A DNA stretch of 64,000 bases from Pleurocapsa sp. PCC 7327 (GCF_000317025.1 NC_019689.1:509501-573500); one strand, 5' to 3'; shown: positions 34,482 to 44,854, counted from the first letter of the stretch. The notes: generated by a model from the sequence alone, not told the origin. Program-made: numbers and translations.

Positions 34482-34631
34482 CTGGTTGAGTGACAAAACT
34501 CAAACTCACCTCAACCCCTCTCCCGCTCTGGGAAAGGGGCTTTCCACTTAAGACTTTTGCCTGAAGTCCCTTCGTCCCTTGTGGGAGAAGGGATTTAGGG
34601 ATGAGGGGACAAAGATTTATCAGTCAACCAG
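34482..34631. mobile_element. ~150-bp miniature inverted-repeat element (MITE), copy 2
   Basis: The left end CTGGTTGAGTGACA (34482-34495) and right end TATCAGTCAACCAG (34618-34631) are inverted repeats with two mismatches. The interior matches copy 1 at 7874-8029, including the shared words ACTTAAGACTTTTGCCTGAA and GGGATTTAGGGATGAGGGGA. It is flanked by the direct repeat AGCGATCGA at 34473-34481 and 34633-34641. This flank is HIP1-like, so the duplication is weaker evidence here than at copy 1. It has no coding capacity. Confidence 0.75.
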
Positions 34632-34688
34632 AAGCGATCGATTACCATGGCTATAGAATTGAATGATAGATCGACTTTCAAAGCTTGA

Positions 34689-35102
34689 ATGATAGCTGCC
34701 AACCAGAATTTCACTGGCGATCGTAATATTAGTTTTGAGGCGTTATGTCAGATAATAGATTACTTTGAAAATACGGAAGATGAATTGAATAATAGAGAGA
34801 AAATTCTTTCTATTATATGGAATCCAATAGCTCTCGTATATTATTTAGTTCTCGTATGTTATTTAGTTTTATTAAATAGCTTTGGTATAAATACTGAGTG
34901 CTTGGGTATAGCTACTGACTTCTTAAAAGCAGAACTATTCGGGAGTACAATAACGTGGTCTTCAGTAATTTTATTACTGCTTGCAACAATTCCCTTGCTA
35001 TTTAATATACGACCATCTCAGATTCGACTAATATATAATAAATGCTTATCTATTTTTTTAAAACAGACGTACAATAAAATTCTTGCCAAGAAATTTGTTT
35101 AA
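34689..35102 (+). CDS. Small two-helix membrane protein, unknown
   Basis: A 137-residue protein I do not recognise. An N-terminal polar, acidic segment (about 1-40, ISFEALCQIIDYFENTEDEL) is followed by two membrane helices (NPIALVYYLVLVCYLVLL, about 46-63, and SSVILLLLATIPLLF, about 91-105) and a basic C-terminal tail. The gene is distinctly AT-rich compared with its neighbours, and the codon use suggests recent acquisition or relaxed constraint. The start ATG 34689 lies just downstream of the second MITE. The promoter is not obvious. It could be a genuine orphan membrane protein or a decaying fragment. Confidence 0.5.
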   Translation: MIAANQNFTGDRNISFEALCQIIDYFENTEDELNNREKILSIIWNPIALVYYLVLVCYLVLLNSFGINTECLGIATDFLKAELFGSTITWSSVILLLLATIPLLFNIRPSQIRLIYNKCLSIFLKQTYNKILAKKFV

Positions 35103-35237
35103 AACTAAAGTTTATTTTATCTAAAAACAAGGTCTATTTATTTGTCCGCTCCGGAAAAATATATAAAAATTAGGTAAAAAATAGAGGTTAGTTTTGTGTA
35201 TTACTATCTTTTCAACCAACCTCTACTCTAATTCAAA

Positions 35238-37055
35238 TCAATCTAACAATTCTCCGGTTTCTTGCAAAGAATGCAGGCGATGATAAATCCCTTGTTGATT
35301 CAATAACTCATCGTGGTTTCCGACTTCTACGATTCTTCCAGAATCTAATACTACAATCTTATCTGCCTCGCGAATAGTACTCAAACGGTGGGCGATAATT
35401 ATTGTCGTGCGAGTTCCAAAAATCGATCGCATTGCTAACTGAATCGATCGCTCGGATTCGTAATCTAAACTAGAAGTTGCTTCGTCGAATACCAAAACAT
35501 CGGGATCGACAATTAATGCTCTGGCAATTCCCAAACGCTGCCGTTGACCGCCAGATAAACGAACGCCTCGTTCGCCAACTATCGTGTTGTAACCTTTTGG
35601 TAAGTCGTGAATAAATTCATCAACTCTGGCAATTCGACAGGCTTTTTCTATTTGCTCGAAGCTAATTTTGCGATTTCCGTAGGTTAAATTATCTAACAGT
35701 GTTCCATTAAAAATATCCACCTCCTGATGTACAATTGCCAAGCGTCTACGATAGCCAGCAGTATCTAAAGTACGAATATTTTCTCCATCGATAAAAATAC
35801 CGCCTTGATTCGGTTCAAAATAGCGGAATAAAAGTTTGACCAGCGTTGATTTTCCCGACCCCGAACGCCCGACTAAGGCAACAGTTTGATAGGGTTCGAT
35901 GAGCAGGTTAATATCTTTCAAAATGGGACGATTGGGATGGTAGCCAAAAGTTAAATGGCGTAACTCAACTTTTCCCGTAAATTTGTAAGGATTTGAGTCA
36001 ATAGATTCGGGTAATAAACTGGCTGCATCCCTACCAGCAGGAAGCTTCATGAATTCGTGCAGGCGAATCATAGAAGCATAGCGACGGGCAAAAATTTCTG
36101 CCATTTGACTAATCGGATCGAGTTCTGAATACGCCATGCTAGAAATGGTCAGGGTAGTAATAAAATGTCCGATAGAAATATGTCCCTGCACCGTAGAAAT
36201 TAACGTAAACAACAAGACCAAAAAAACAGATAGCTGAACGATGGTTTTTTGCCATGTCAGCAAGTCAACGTATCCTTTGTGAATGCGATAGATGACGTAG
36301 TTTGATTCTCGCTCTAATCGCTGTTTTTGACGATCTAATTCATAGGCTTCCGTTGCAAAGGCTTTGACAGTTTTAATATTAGTAATAATTTCTGAGGTAC
36401 GGCTTTGGGTATTCTCCATGTGACGATCTAAAACTTCTTCTTTCTTAATCAGTCTGTTCAGATCTTTGAGAATAAAAGCCAGAATCAGCAGAAAAGAAAT
36501 GAAAAACGCGATCGCGATTCGCCATTCAATTACCCAAATCACAACAAAAATCCCCAAGATTCTTGCCATTTTGGGAATAAATTGTCCGGCAACTTCCGGA
36601 TAAGTCCAGGTATGATTTTCAATGCCTCTGGCAATGCGACTGGCAATGCGACCGGGATTATTTTCGTCGTAAAATGAGAGGGGCAGGGTCAAGATTTTTG
36701 CAATGACTTTGTGGAGATGATCCCGACGAGTGCGTAGGGCAATATCCCAATGAAACCACGCGCTTAACCACGGTTGAATGGGTGCTCTGACGACTGTCAC
36801 CAGAAAAATTAAGCCCAATAATACTCCCAAAGACAAAAATCTATCTTCGGGTCGTTGCGTTAGGAACGCAACTTGTGCTACTAAGTTTTGTAGCGGTCGA
36901 TCTAAAGGTTGATTGGAAAGAACGTTGAGAATCTGTCCGATCGCATAGGGAACGACGAGATCGACAAGTTCAAAAAAACTGGAAGCGGCAATACTAAACA
37001 GCGCGATCGCTCTATACTTGCGAAAGTAGCCGAGAATATCTCGAAAGGATGCCAT
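35238..37055 (-). CDS. ABC transporter, fused permease-ATPase (exporter type)
   Basis: From ATG 37055 this is a 605-residue half-transporter. Six membrane helices form the exporter permease (about 15-310), with LLPESIDSNPYKF before the nucleotide-binding domain. That domain contains Walker A VGRSGSGKST, a Q-loop near IVHQEVDIFNGTLLDNLTYG, signature [16 protein letters not shown], Walker B VLVFDEATSSLD and the H-loop IIAHRLST. It would homodimerise and export lipids, peptides or drugs. A longer reading from 37388 adds 111 residues without membrane or family character, across the upstream spacer, so I reject it. A weak AGAGG lies before ATG 37055. It is divergent from tldD. Confidence 0.9.
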   Translation of the reverse strand: MASFRDILGYFRKYRAIALFSIAASSFFELVDLVVPYAIGQILNVLSNQPLDRPLQNLVAQVAFLTQRPEDRFLSLGVLLGLIFLVTVVRAPIQPWLSAWFHWDIALRTRRDHLHKVIAKILTLPLSFYDENNPGRIASRIARGIENHTWTYPEVAGQFIPKMARILGIFVVIWVIEWRIAIAFFISFLLILAFILKDLNRLIKKEEVLDRHMENTQSRTSEIITNIKTVKAFATEAYELDRQKQRLERESNYVIYRIHKGYVDLLTWQKTIVQLSVFLVLLFTLISTVQGHISIGHFITTLTISSMAYSELDPISQMAEIFARRYASMIRLHEFMKLPAGRDAASLLPESIDSNPYKFTGKVELRHLTFGYHPNRPILKDINLLIEPYQTVALVGRSGSGKSTLVKLLFRYFEPNQGGIFIDGENIRTLDTAGYRRRLAIVHQEVDIFNGTLLDNLTYGNRKISFEQIEKACRIARVDEFIHDLPKGYNTIVGERGVRLSGGQRQRLGIARALIVDPDVLVFDEATSSLDYESERSIQLAMRSIFGTRTTIIIAHRLSTIREADKIVVLDSGRIVEVGNHDELLNQQGIYHRLHSLQETGELLD

Positions 37056-37409
37056 GATGCCTCTGGAGTGGGTATTCTGGTTACAGTTTATAGCTGTAAC
37101 AAAAAATAAACTTTTGCTACATCTTGTACTACAAATACTACACTCTTGAACTGGGATCAACTGACCCCCGCTATAGAGAACGGGTGCTATGGCTACTTCT
37201 TTGCAGAAATTTGCGGTCTTAGAGGTTATTCTTAGCCTTACAATGGTTAAATGCCAAGCAAGTTTTTGGAAATAGCAAGTCAGATCGAGATTATCGTTAG
37301 ATAGTGGAGGCAACGACAGCCTTGACAGAAAGCCTCCGTAGATGCGGCTTTGTAAGTTAAACTGACAATTACGGGACTTGTCAATCACATGCTATAGAGG
37401 AAATCATCT
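37056..37409. other. Divergent promoter region between ABC exporter and tldD
   Basis: These ~350 bases separate the leftward ABC exporter from the rightward tldD gene and should contain both promoters. An AT-rich stretch with TTACAGTTTATAGCTGTAAC, partly palindromic, lies at about 37080-37100. GCCTCC/GGAGGC pairing is possible near 37305-37345. GAGGAAA just before ATG 37410 is a good ribosome-binding site. No gene is supported. Confidence 0.4.
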
Positions 37410-38879
37410 ATGCCGCCTACCCTACTGATTTCTAAAGAACTACCTACCCTGCAATACAATCTTAGCCGCGATCGCTTCGATACGAGTTGGCAAGCGCCCC
37501 TGTCTACCCTGCTAGGCTTAGGACGCGCTGCCGGAGCAGATTTCATCGAATTTTTCCTAGAGCGCGTCAACTATATCAGTTGTTTGGCAGAAGATGATGC
37601 CATCACCAGCATTTCGCCTCGACTTACGACTGGTGCCGGAGTCAGAGTTTTCCGAGGAAAAGCAGACTGTTACGTCAGTACCAACGACCTTTCCTTTGCC
37701 GGACTAAAAGCAGCGCTAGAAAAAGGGTTATCTATCCTGGGACTGCAACTTCCCGCACCGAATGCCTACGTCCCAGAAATTAATTTAGAGATGATAAGAG
37801 ACTACGCCACCGTTAAAGGTAAAGAAGCGTGGCTTTCTCAATGCAGTTCGATGAAAGAAATGGGAGAAATTCTCCTAAATGCCAATCAGAAACTCAAGCA
37901 AAAAGCCTTCCACTCGCAATCTCGACGAGCGGTATATTTTCGCGATTGGCAAGAAGTTCTCGTCGCTGCCAGCGATGGAACCTTTGCTAGAGACATTCGC
38001 CTCAGCCAATCCGTCGGCTACAATCTCCTGTGTGCCGATGGCGCGCACCGTTCCTCGATAGGAAAGCGCGCTGGTAATACCAGCGACCCCAACTTTCTGC
38101 GAACTTGGAACTATGAAACCGTAGCTGAAGAAGTAGCGGAATCGGCTGGAAAGATGCTCTACGCAGACTATGTGGAGTCGGGAACTTATCCGATAATCAT
38201 GGCAAACGAGTTTGGCGGTGTAATCTTCCACGAAGCCTGCGGACACCTTTTAGAAACCACCCAAATCGAACAGAAAACTACACCGTTTATCGACAAAAAG
38301 GGAGAGAAAATCGCCCATGAAAACTTAACCGCTTGGGATGAGGGAAGATCGGAAAATGCCTTTGGGACAATTGATATGGACGACGAAGGAATGCCTACTC
38401 AAAGAACTCTGTTGATCGAAAATGGCATTTTGAAAAACTTTTTAGCAGACCGTGCGGGTTCTATGCGCACGGGACATCCTCGCACGGGCAGCGGTCGCCG
38501 TCAAGACTATAAATATGCGGCAGCCTCACGGATGCGCAATACCTACATCGCACCGGGTAACTATTCCATCCACGACCTTTTTGCCTCGATAGACAAAGGC
38601 ATCTACTGCAAACAGATGGGAGGTGGAAGCGTTGGTGCTACGGGAGAATTCAATTTTGCCGTTTCGGAAGCGTATTTAATTGAAAATGGCAAAATTACCC
38701 AACCTTTGAAGGGAGCGACTCTCATTGGCGAAGCGAAAGAGATTATGAATAAAATCTCGATGTGTTCGCAAGATTTAGGACTGGCAGCAGGTTTCTGCGG
38801 TTCCGTCAGCGGTAGTATCTACGTCACCGTCGGACAACCCCATCTTAAAGTGGATTCGATAACCGTAGGTGGAAGATAA
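37410..38879 (+). CDS. tldD: TldD metalloprotease subunit
   Basis: TldD, with TldE (PmbA), forms a heterodimeric zinc protease. In other bacteria it processes peptides such as the microcin B17 leader and degrades the CcdA antitoxin. The 489-residue protein shows the zinc-binding motif of this subunit, [10 protein letters not shown] (HExxxH, about 273-278), preceded by [15 protein letters not shown], and later MEQQ-like conserved blocks including [32 protein letters not shown] and [10 protein letters not shown]. It starts at ATG 37410 with GAGGAAA 7 bases upstream. The partner gene follows 120 bases downstream on the same strand. Native substrates in cyanobacteria are not settled. Confidence 0.93.
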   Translation: MPPTLLISKELPTLQYNLSRDRFDTSWQAPLSTLLGLGRAAGADFIEFFLERVNYISCLAEDDAITSISPRLTTGAGVRVFRGKADCYVSTNDLSFAGLKAALEKGLSILGLQLPAPNAYVPEINLEMIRDYATVKGKEAWLSQCSSMKEMGEILLNANQKLKQKAFHSQSRRAVYFRDWQEVLVAASDGTFARDIRLSQSVGYNLLCADGAHRSSIGKRAGNTSDPNFLRTWNYETVAEEVAESAGKMLYADYVESGTYPIIMANEFGGVIFHEACGHLLETTQIEQKTTPFIDKKGEKIAHENLTAWDEGRSENAFGTIDMDDEGMPTQRTLLIENGILKNFLADRAGSMRTGHPRTGSGRRQDYKYAAASRMRNTYIAPGNYSIHDLFASIDKGIYCKQMGGGSVGATGEFNFAVSEAYLIENGKITQPLKGATLIGEAKEIMNKISMCSQDLGLAAGFCGSVSGSIYVTVGQPHLKVDSITVGGR

Positions 38880-38903
38880 TTCTAAATTCTACAACTGACA
38901 ACT

Positions 38904-38969
38904 GTACGGGCGGGTTTGGTCGGCGGCTATGTAACAAGACGCTCATTTTACAATTCAACCCGCTCCTAC
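38904..38969. repeat. 66-bp inverted-repeat unit between tldD and tldE
   Basis: The left GTACGGGCGGGTTTG (38904-38918) and right CAACCCGCTCCTAC (38956-38969) are imperfect inverted repeats, enclosing about 37 bases. The word pattern GGGCGGGTTT...AACCCGC.CCTAC is a known style of cyanobacterial spacer repeat. It is followed by AACTGATAACTGATTACTGATTACTGA, a short tandem word run. It could form a hairpin that reduces read-through into tldE. Confidence 0.55.
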
Positions 38970-39002
38970 TGATAACTGATAACTGATTACTGATTACTGA
39001 AA

Positions 39003-40343
39003 ATGCCTAACGTTATAGAAATAGCCAACTACGCTCAAGAAACTGCTCGCGAACTCGGCATTGAAAAATTCGATCTTTACGGTTCAGCCGTCGATAAAAC
39101 TAGCGTGGAGGTTGCTTTTGGAGAACTCAAGCAAGTGCAAGCCTCCAATCGTTCTAGCATTATCGTACGGGTTTGGAACAAAGATAATACTTTAGGCGTG
39201 ACTTCGACGACGGATGTAGACCCTCAAGGACTGAAATTAGCGCTGAAAACGGCTTACGAAGCCAGTTTCTTTGGGGCGAAAGAAAATGTGCCCGATTTCA
39301 GTTCGCAAGCCAAACAGCCAACAGCAGAAACTGACTGGGAGAAAGAAGCGCCTGCCCCAGTTTCAACCCTAATAGAAAAACTACTTGCGGCAGAAAAAGC
39401 CATAATAGAAGCTCATCCAGCCATTACAGGCGTTCCTGACAACGGTTTGGAGCAACGGGATGCGGAACGCTTCTATTTAAACAGCGATGGGGCAATGCGC
39501 CACGAATGTCGTTCCTATGCTTCTATCTATCTCTACAGCAAAACCGACCAAGAAGGGAAAAAGCCTCGCAGTGCGGGCACATTTAAAGTTAGCCGCAATT
39601 TGGCGCAACTAGACATCGATGGCTGTATCAAGGAAGTCATCGACAAAACCATTAGTCATTTAGATTATCAACCCATTCCCTCTGGAAAATACCGGGTTGT
39701 CTTTTCTCCAGGTGCTTTTTTAGGCATTTTGAGTGCGTTTTCTAACTTATTTAACGCTCAGAATATCTTAGATAAACAGAGTCTCTCGACACCGGAGTCG
39801 TTGGGCACACTTGTGGCTTCTCCCCTACTCTGCGTCAGCGATGATGCCTTGCATCCCGAAAATGTTTCAGCCGAAACATTCGATGGCGAAGGAACGCCAA
39901 CTCGTCGCGTGGAACTGATTACCAATGGAGTACTCAGTAGCTTCCTCCACAGTACGGTAACGGCAAAACGAATGAATGCGCAACCGACGGGTCATGCCAA
40001 CATTGGGGCGAAAGTTACGGTCGGTTCTCATTTTTATCACGTCTTTGCTGGCGAACCTGCTTTCCAAACCTATAGCTTGCAAGAAGCGGAGAATGTTATT
40101 TTCATCGACGAACTTCACGCGCTTCATTCGGGGGTTAATGCTTTGCAGGGGTCTTTTTCTTTGCCGTTTGATGGTTGGCTGGTGAATAAAGGCAAGTTAA
40201 CCAGCATCGAAGCTGCAACCGTAGCAGGGGATTTTCTCGATCTCTTGAAGTCGATTATTTATGTCGAATCAGAGGTGGAGTTAACGCCAAGGGGGTTGAG
40301 TCCGAGAGTTTGGGTAGACGGACTATCGATTACAGGGCAATAG
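39003..40343 (+). CDS. pmbA: TldE/PmbA metalloprotease subunit
   Basis: This 446-residue protein is the TldE (PmbA) partner of TldD. It lacks the HExxxH zinc site, as expected for this subunit. It carries the family blocks VEVAFGELKQVQASNRSSI, TSTTDVDPQGL, YSKTDQEGKKPRSAGTF and EGTPTRRVELITNGVLSSFL, and a C-terminal glycine- and serine-rich GDFLDLLKSI. It would complete the TldD active-site chamber. Its ATG 39003 follows a repeat spacer. It is tandem with tldD, and the pair is flanked by two ABC exporter genes (35238-37055 and 40497-42281, both leftward). That could reflect peptide maturation plus export, but no precursor peptide gene is seen between them. Confidence 0.9.
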   Translation: MPNVIEIANYAQETARELGIEKFDLYGSAVDKTSVEVAFGELKQVQASNRSSIIVRVWNKDNTLGVTSTTDVDPQGLKLALKTAYEASFFGAKENVPDFSSQAKQPTAETDWEKEAPAPVSTLIEKLLAAEKAIIEAHPAITGVPDNGLEQRDAERFYLNSDGAMRHECRSYASIYLYSKTDQEGKKPRSAGTFKVSRNLAQLDIDGCIKEVIDKTISHLDYQPIPSGKYRVVFSPGAFLGILSAFSNLFNAQNILDKQSLSTPESLGTLVASPLLCVSDDALHPENVSAETFDGEGTPTRRVELITNGVLSSFLHSTVTAKRMNAQPTGHANIGAKVTVGSHFYHVFAGEPAFQTYSLQEAENVIFIDELHALHSGVNALQGSFSLPFDGWLVNKGKLTSIEAATVAGDFLDLLKSIIYVESEVELTPRGLSPRVWVDGLSITGQ

Positions 40344-40496
40344 CTAGGGAATTAATTTCTTGGCGGGTGAGAGACTTTGGTAAGAAACATTAATTCGTTG
40401 TTTTCAGCAGTTACGCATTCAAACTTAATTTTATTACTGGAGAGCGATCGCTCCCGATGACAAGTAACATCTTTGAGTGCAACTTGGTATATCGCT

Positions 40497-42281
40497 CTAG
40501 CCCCTCACGAGTTCCATTTGTACGCGCCACAAACTCGCGTAGATTCCCTCTTTTTCTAATAATTCTTCGTGCGTTCCCCGTTCGACCAGCTTGCCGTACT
40601 CCATGACGTAAATGCAATCGGCATTGCGAATGGTAGAGAGGCGATGGGCGATCGCGATCGTGGTTCGATTTTGCGTAATTTTGTCTAAAGATTTTTGAAT
40701 GGCGGCTTCGGTTTCGTTATCGACGGCAGAGGTGGCTTCGTCCAAAATTAGAATCGGGGGATTTTTTAAGATGGCACGCGCGATCGCAATTCTTTGTCTT
40801 TGTCCGCCCGATAGCTTCTGTCCCCGTTCTCCGACGATGGTGTCGTAACCCTTGGGCAGTTGCACAATAAAATCGTCTGCCTCAGCAATTTTAGCGGCGG
40901 CGATGACTTCTTCTAGAGAGGCATGGGGATTGCCATAGGCAATATTTTCTCGCACCGAACCGTGAAAGAGAAAGACATCTTGACTGACTAACCCGATCGC
41001 GCTTCGCAAATCCTGCAAGCGCAATTCTCGAATATCTATGCCATCCAAGGTAATTCTACCGCGATCGACCTCGTACAGTCGTAAGAGGAGCTTTACCAGC
41101 GTACTTTTTCCCGAACCCGTCGAACCAACTATCGCAGTGGTTTTGCCAGCAGGAATATGTAAAGAAAAGTTGGCAAGGATTGCGCTGCTTCCTGGATAGG
41201 CAAATGTTACTTCATCTAATTTGATATCTCCCTCGACTGACGAGAGGGGAAGGGCAATATTACCTGAATGAATTGCGATGGGAGTATCCAAAAGATTCAT
41301 CACGCGCCTGGTAGAAGCCATTGCCCGCTGGTACAAATCTAGCGTTTGTCCTAAGCGAGTCAGGGGCCACAGCAAGCGTTGCACAAGAAATAATAGGGTA
41401 CTGTATGCGCCGACAGCTAAACGACTGTCAATAACTTCTCTGCCGCCGTACAATAGCAAGGCAGTAAAACCAAATAAAATCGCAAAACGAATCAGAGGAA
41501 CAAACGCTGCACTCAGCGCGATCGCGTTACTATTACTTTGACGATAGGCTTCGCTTTCTCCGCGCAAGCGTTCGATTTCGTACGATTCCGTCGTAAAGCT
41601 TTTAATTGTAGTAATCCCGCTCAAATTATTGGCTAAACGACTGTTGAGCAAGCTGGCTTTCTCGCGGACATCAGCATAACGAGGGGCAAGTAATTTTTGA
41701 AAGGCGATCGAACCCCATAAAATAATCGGAATGGGTAACATTGCCAACCAGGCGATATTGGGAGTCAGATAAAAGAAAGTACCAGAAATGATGAGAGAAC
41801 TGGTAGTAACTTGTATAATCTCGTTTGCCCCAATATCTAAAAAGCGTTCGAGTTGATTGATATCATCGTTGAGGATTGCTTGCAATCCTCCCATACTGCG
41901 TTCTTCAAAATAAGCTAATTCTAGCTCTTGCAAGTGAGTGTAGGCATCGAGACGAAGATCGTGTTGAATATTTTGGGCAAGATTTCTCCAGAGGCGATCG
42001 TAAGCATATTCAAACAGCGACTCCAAACACCAAATCACAAAATTGAGCAGCGATAAAACCAGAATTTGATTAAACAGATCTGTAACGCCAAATTTAGCCA
42101 GAATCGAGTTTTTTCCTGCAACTATCACGTCTACTGCCAGACCGATAATTGCAGGGGGTGCTAGATCGAATAATTTATTTAAGATCGAACAAATTGTCGC
42201 CTGCCAAATTAACGGATGATATTTGCGTCCATACTTGAATAGACGTTGTAGAGGATGTCGCGATCGCTGAATTTTAGACAT
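40497..42281 (-). CDS. ABC transporter, fused permease-ATPase (exporter type)
   Basis: The 594-residue half-transporter has six membrane helices in the first 310 residues ([40 protein letters not shown] and others). The nucleotide-binding domain has Walker [11 protein letters not shown], signature [16 protein letters not shown], Walker [13 protein letters not shown] and IAHRLST. It is related to, but not a close copy of, the exporter at 35238. The substrate is unknown. It is convergent with the end of the pmbA gene (154 bases apart). Start ATG 42281 fits the family, and a HIP1-rich promoter region lies upstream. Confidence 0.9.
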   Translation of the reverse strand: MSKIQRSRHPLQRLFKYGRKYHPLIWQATICSILNKLFDLAPPAIIGLAVDVIVAGKNSILAKFGVTDLFNQILVLSLLNFVIWCLESLFEYAYDRLWRNLAQNIQHDLRLDAYTHLQELELAYFEERSMGGLQAILNDDINQLERFLDIGANEIIQVTTSSLIISGTFFYLTPNIAWLAMLPIPIILWGSIAFQKLLAPRYADVREKASLLNSRLANNLSGITTIKSFTTESYEIERLRGESEAYRQSNSNAIALSAAFVPLIRFAILFGFTALLLYGGREVIDSRLAVGAYSTLLFLVQRLLWPLTRLGQTLDLYQRAMASTRRVMNLLDTPIAIHSGNIALPLSSVEGDIKLDEVTFAYPGSSAILANFSLHIPAGKTTAIVGSTGSGKSTLVKLLLRLYEVDRGRITLDGIDIRELRLQDLRSAIGLVSQDVFLFHGSVRENIAYGNPHASLEEVIAAAKIAEADDFIVQLPKGYDTIVGERGQKLSGGQRQRIAIARAILKNPPILILDEATSAVDNETEAAIQKSLDKITQNRTTIAIAHRLSTIRNADCIYVMEYGKLVERGTHEELLEKEGIYASLWRVQMELVRG

Positions 42282-42473
42282 AATTGCTAATTATAATTTC
42301 TTCTAGGCTAGCTATTTCAAGGGTCATCCCCTTTCTCTGTTCGCGATCGCGAACCCAATAAAAAAGCTCTCATCCCGATCGACTTCGGACAACTGAAAGG
42401 AGAATTGCTAAAAATCGATAGTACTCAATCTGTTTGTGTCGCCTATGTTCTCGTCCATTACTAAGATAAAATT

Positions 42474-42506
42474 ATCCCCTTCCTCAGAGAACTCAGGAAA
42501 GGGGAT
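42474..42506 (-). terminator. Intrinsic terminator of groES-groEL
   Basis: Read on the minus strand, an ATCCCCTTTCCT arm pairs with AGGAAGGGGAT (one bulged base) around a loop of about ten bases, and AATTTTATCTT follows. It lies about 60 bases after the groEL stop. A second hairpin, TAGCAGGCA/TGCCTGCTA, is nearer the stop (about 42534-42555). Together they should end the groESL transcript. Confidence 0.6.
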
Positions 42507-42563
42507 TGTAGTTAGAGAAGATCGGTTGCCTGCCTAGCAGGCACTGCCTGCTAAGCCGAAAGA

Positions 42564-44198
42564 TTAGTAATCGAAGTCGCCACCGCCAGCAGCGCCAGCA
42601 CCAGCAGGAGCTTTATCCTTTTCGGGTTTATCGACGACGATGCACTCGGTGGTCAGCACCATGCCTGCAATAGAAGCAGCATTTTGCAGAGCAGAGCGAG
42701 TGACTTTAGCGGGATCGACGATGCCAGCTTCAAACATATCGACGAACGTGCCTTTAGCAGCATCGAAGCCGACGTTGAACTCTTTCTCTTTAACGCGCTC
42801 GGCAATTACCGCACCATTTTGACCTGCATTTTCAGCAATGCGTTTCAAAGGAGCGGAGAGAGCGCGAGCAACGATCATAGCGCCCGTCAACTCTTCATTA
42901 GCAAGGTTCTTGGTTGCCCACTCTTCGAGTTGGGGAGTAAGATGCGCCAAAGTAGTGCCGCCGCCAGGAACGATCCCTTCTTCAACGGCTGCCTTGGTCG
43001 CGTTGATCGCGTCTTCCAGGCGCAGCTTCTTGTCTTTCATTTCAGTTTCGGTAGCTGCACCGACTTTGATTACGGCTACGCCGCCAGCCAGCTTAGCCAG
43101 ACGCTCTTGTAGTTTCTCCTTATCGTAGGAGGATTCTGTCTCTTCGATTTGACGGCGAATTTGCTCGCAGCGAGCCTTAACGGCTTTTTCGTTACCTTCA
43201 GCAACGATGGTGGTGTTGTCTTTGGTAATGGTGACGCGGCGAGCTTTGCCGAGCATCTCAACCTTGGTGTTTTCTAGTTTTAGACCCGCATCTTCGCTAA
43301 TGACTTGACCGCCAGTGAGAATGGCGATGTCTTCGAGCATTTGCTTGCGGCGATCGCCAAAGCCCGGAGCCTTAACAGCAGCAACATTCAGGACTCCGCG
43401 CAGGCGGTTGACGACCAGGGTAGCGAGGGCTTCTTTTTCGATATCCTCAGCAATAATCAGTAAAGGTTTGCCTTGACGGGCAACTTGTTCGAGTACGGGA
43501 ACGAGGTCTTGAACGAGGGCAATTTTCTTGTCGGTAATTAAGATCAGAGGCTCGTCCATTACCGCTTCCATGCGCTCGGTATCGGTGACGAAGTAGGGAG
43601 AGATATAGCCCTTATCGAAGCGCATCCCCTCGGTGATTTCCAGTTCGGTAGTCATAGACTTACCTTCTTCGAGAGAGATAACACCTTCTTTGCCCACTTT
43701 GTCCATGGCACTGGCAATCATCTGACCGACTTCTTCGTCGTTACCAGCAGAGATAGAACCAACTTGAGCGATCGCTTTAGAATCTTCTACTGATATAGCG
43801 TGTTCGGCAATTCTTTCTACAAGAAATTCCGTTGCTTTTTCAATCCCGCGCTTGATAGCGATGGGGTTAGCGCCAGCAGCAACGTTGCGCAAGCCTTCTT
43901 TAACCATGGCGTGAGCGAGTACGGTAGCGGTTGTGGTTCCGTCCCCAGCTACGTCGTTAGTTTTGGAGGCTGCCTGACGAATCAAAGAAACGCCCGTATT
44001 TTCGATGTGGTCTTCGAGTTCGATTTCCTTAGCGATGGTAATCCCATCGTTGACGATCTGAGGAGCGCCGAATTTCTTCTCTAGTACGACGTTACGTCCC
44101 TTTGGACCCAAAGTAATAGCGACAGCTTCATTTAAGATATCAATTCCTCGCTCAAGAGCGCGACGAGCTTCGTCATTGTAGATGATGGATTTAGCCAT
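42564..44198 (-). CDS. groEL: Chaperonin GroEL
   Basis: GroEL is the 60-kDa subunit of the tetradecameric folding chamber, which works with GroES and ATP. The 544-residue protein shows the ATP-site [24 protein letters not shown], the family signature region [17 protein letters not shown] (about 400-415), and a C-terminus ending [10 protein letters not shown] instead of the GGM tail of E. coli. A Gly/Ala-rich tail is usual for the cyanobacterial copy that sits next to groES (GroEL1). It is the second gene of the groES-groEL operon, 81 bases after groES. Control is by the upstream CIRCE element. Confidence 0.98.
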   Translation of the reverse strand: MAKSIIYNDEARRALERGIDILNEAVAITLGPKGRNVVLEKKFGAPQIVNDGITIAKEIELEDHIENTGVSLIRQAASKTNDVAGDGTTTATVLAHAMVKEGLRNVAAGANPIAIKRGIEKATEFLVERIAEHAISVEDSKAIAQVGSISAGNDEEVGQMIASAMDKVGKEGVISLEEGKSMTTELEITEGMRFDKGYISPYFVTDTERMEAVMDEPLILITDKKIALVQDLVPVLEQVARQGKPLLIIAEDIEKEALATLVVNRLRGVLNVAAVKAPGFGDRRKQMLEDIAILTGGQVISEDAGLKLENTKVEMLGKARRVTITKDNTTIVAEGNEKAVKARCEQIRRQIEETESSYDKEKLQERLAKLAGGVAVIKVGAATETEMKDKKLRLEDAINATKAAVEEGIVPGGGTTLAHLTPQLEEWATKNLANEELTGAMIVARALSAPLKRIAENAGQNGAVIAERVKEKEFNVGFDAAKGTFVDMFEAGIVDPAKVTRSALQNAASIAGMVLTTECIVVDKPEKDKAPAGAGAAGGGDFDY

Positions 44199-44279
44199 AA
44201 GTTATGCCTCTTGCAAATGGATTTAGCGAACTTCGTTGTAAGTGGTGATAGTTAGCGAGCTATTAAAATTCAGTAATAG

Positions 44280-44591
44280 TTAGGAAACGATTGCTAAAAT
44301 ATCTTTCTCGGATAGCAAAACGTAGTCTTCGCCGCCGAGTTTCACATCGGTGCCAGCATACTTAGAGTAGAGAACTTTGTCTCCAACTTTCACTTCTGGC
44401 TCGGAACGACTGCCATCGTCGTTGCGCTTGCCGGGACCGACAGCAACGACTTCACCAATTTGGGGCTTCTCCTTAGCCGTGTCGGGTAGGAGAATCCCGC
44501 CAGCGGTTCTTTCTTCAGATGGGCTAACTTTTACGAAAACGCGATCGCCCAATGGTTTAACTGTCGATACGCTAATGCTAATTGCTGCCAT
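44280..44591 (-). CDS. groES: Co-chaperonin GroES
   Basis: The 103-residue heptameric lid of the GroEL chamber. It shows [29 protein letters not shown], with the mobile-loop region (about 22-35), then [11 protein letters not shown] and [20 protein letters not shown]. Length and pattern are canonical. It lies immediately upstream of groEL on the same strand, with the CIRCE operator about 50 bases before the start codon. ATG 44591 is preceded by GGAGGATTTTCC, a strong ribosome-binding site. Confidence 0.98.
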   Translation of the reverse strand: MAAISISVSTVKPLGDRVFVKVSPSEERTAGGILLPDTAKEKPQIGEVVAVGPGKRNDDGSRSEPEVKVGDKVLYSKYAGTDVKLGGEDYVLLSEKDILAIVS

Positions 44592-44638
44592 GGAAAATCC
44601 TCCAGATTACTAGAATTGGTCGGTGCTATATTTCATGT

Positions 44639-44665
44639 TTAGCACTCTCACCTTCCGAGTGCTAA
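44639..44665. promoter_or_regulatory. CIRCE operator (HrcA binding site) of groESL
   Basis: TTAGCACTC (44639-44647), nine bases, GAGTGCTAA (44657-44665): a perfect match to the CIRCE consensus. It lies about 50 bases upstream of the groES start codon. In many bacteria the HrcA repressor binds it and releases on heat shock. It overlaps the expected promoter region, so groESL is probably HrcA-controlled here, perhaps together with the light- or heat-dependent elements reported for other cyanobacteria. Confidence 0.95.
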
Positions 44666-44854
44666 TTTAGCGAAACAGGATAGCTCGTGGCAACTCCTAC
44701 TTGAGTACGGGTTTCCGAACTTCAGTAGCAATAGAGATGACAAAATAAAAGACCGACGTGTCAATCGGGCACAATCGCTTCGTTTTGACTCTCTGCCGCC
44801 TAAACTATTAAGCTAGATGTTTTTTGGGTTACCGGCTAAAAGTAGAGACGAAAA

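Noticed and set aside
37056-37388. Upstream extension of the ABC exporter to a 716-residue ORF
   Set aside because: The extra 111 residues cover a divergent promoter region and lack exporter character; ATG 37055 starts the real N-terminus.
42282-42460. Open frame of ~50 codons (ending CVAYVLVHY) beyond the groEL terminator
   Set aside because: No start codon and no family; it may be a fossil, but there is no support.
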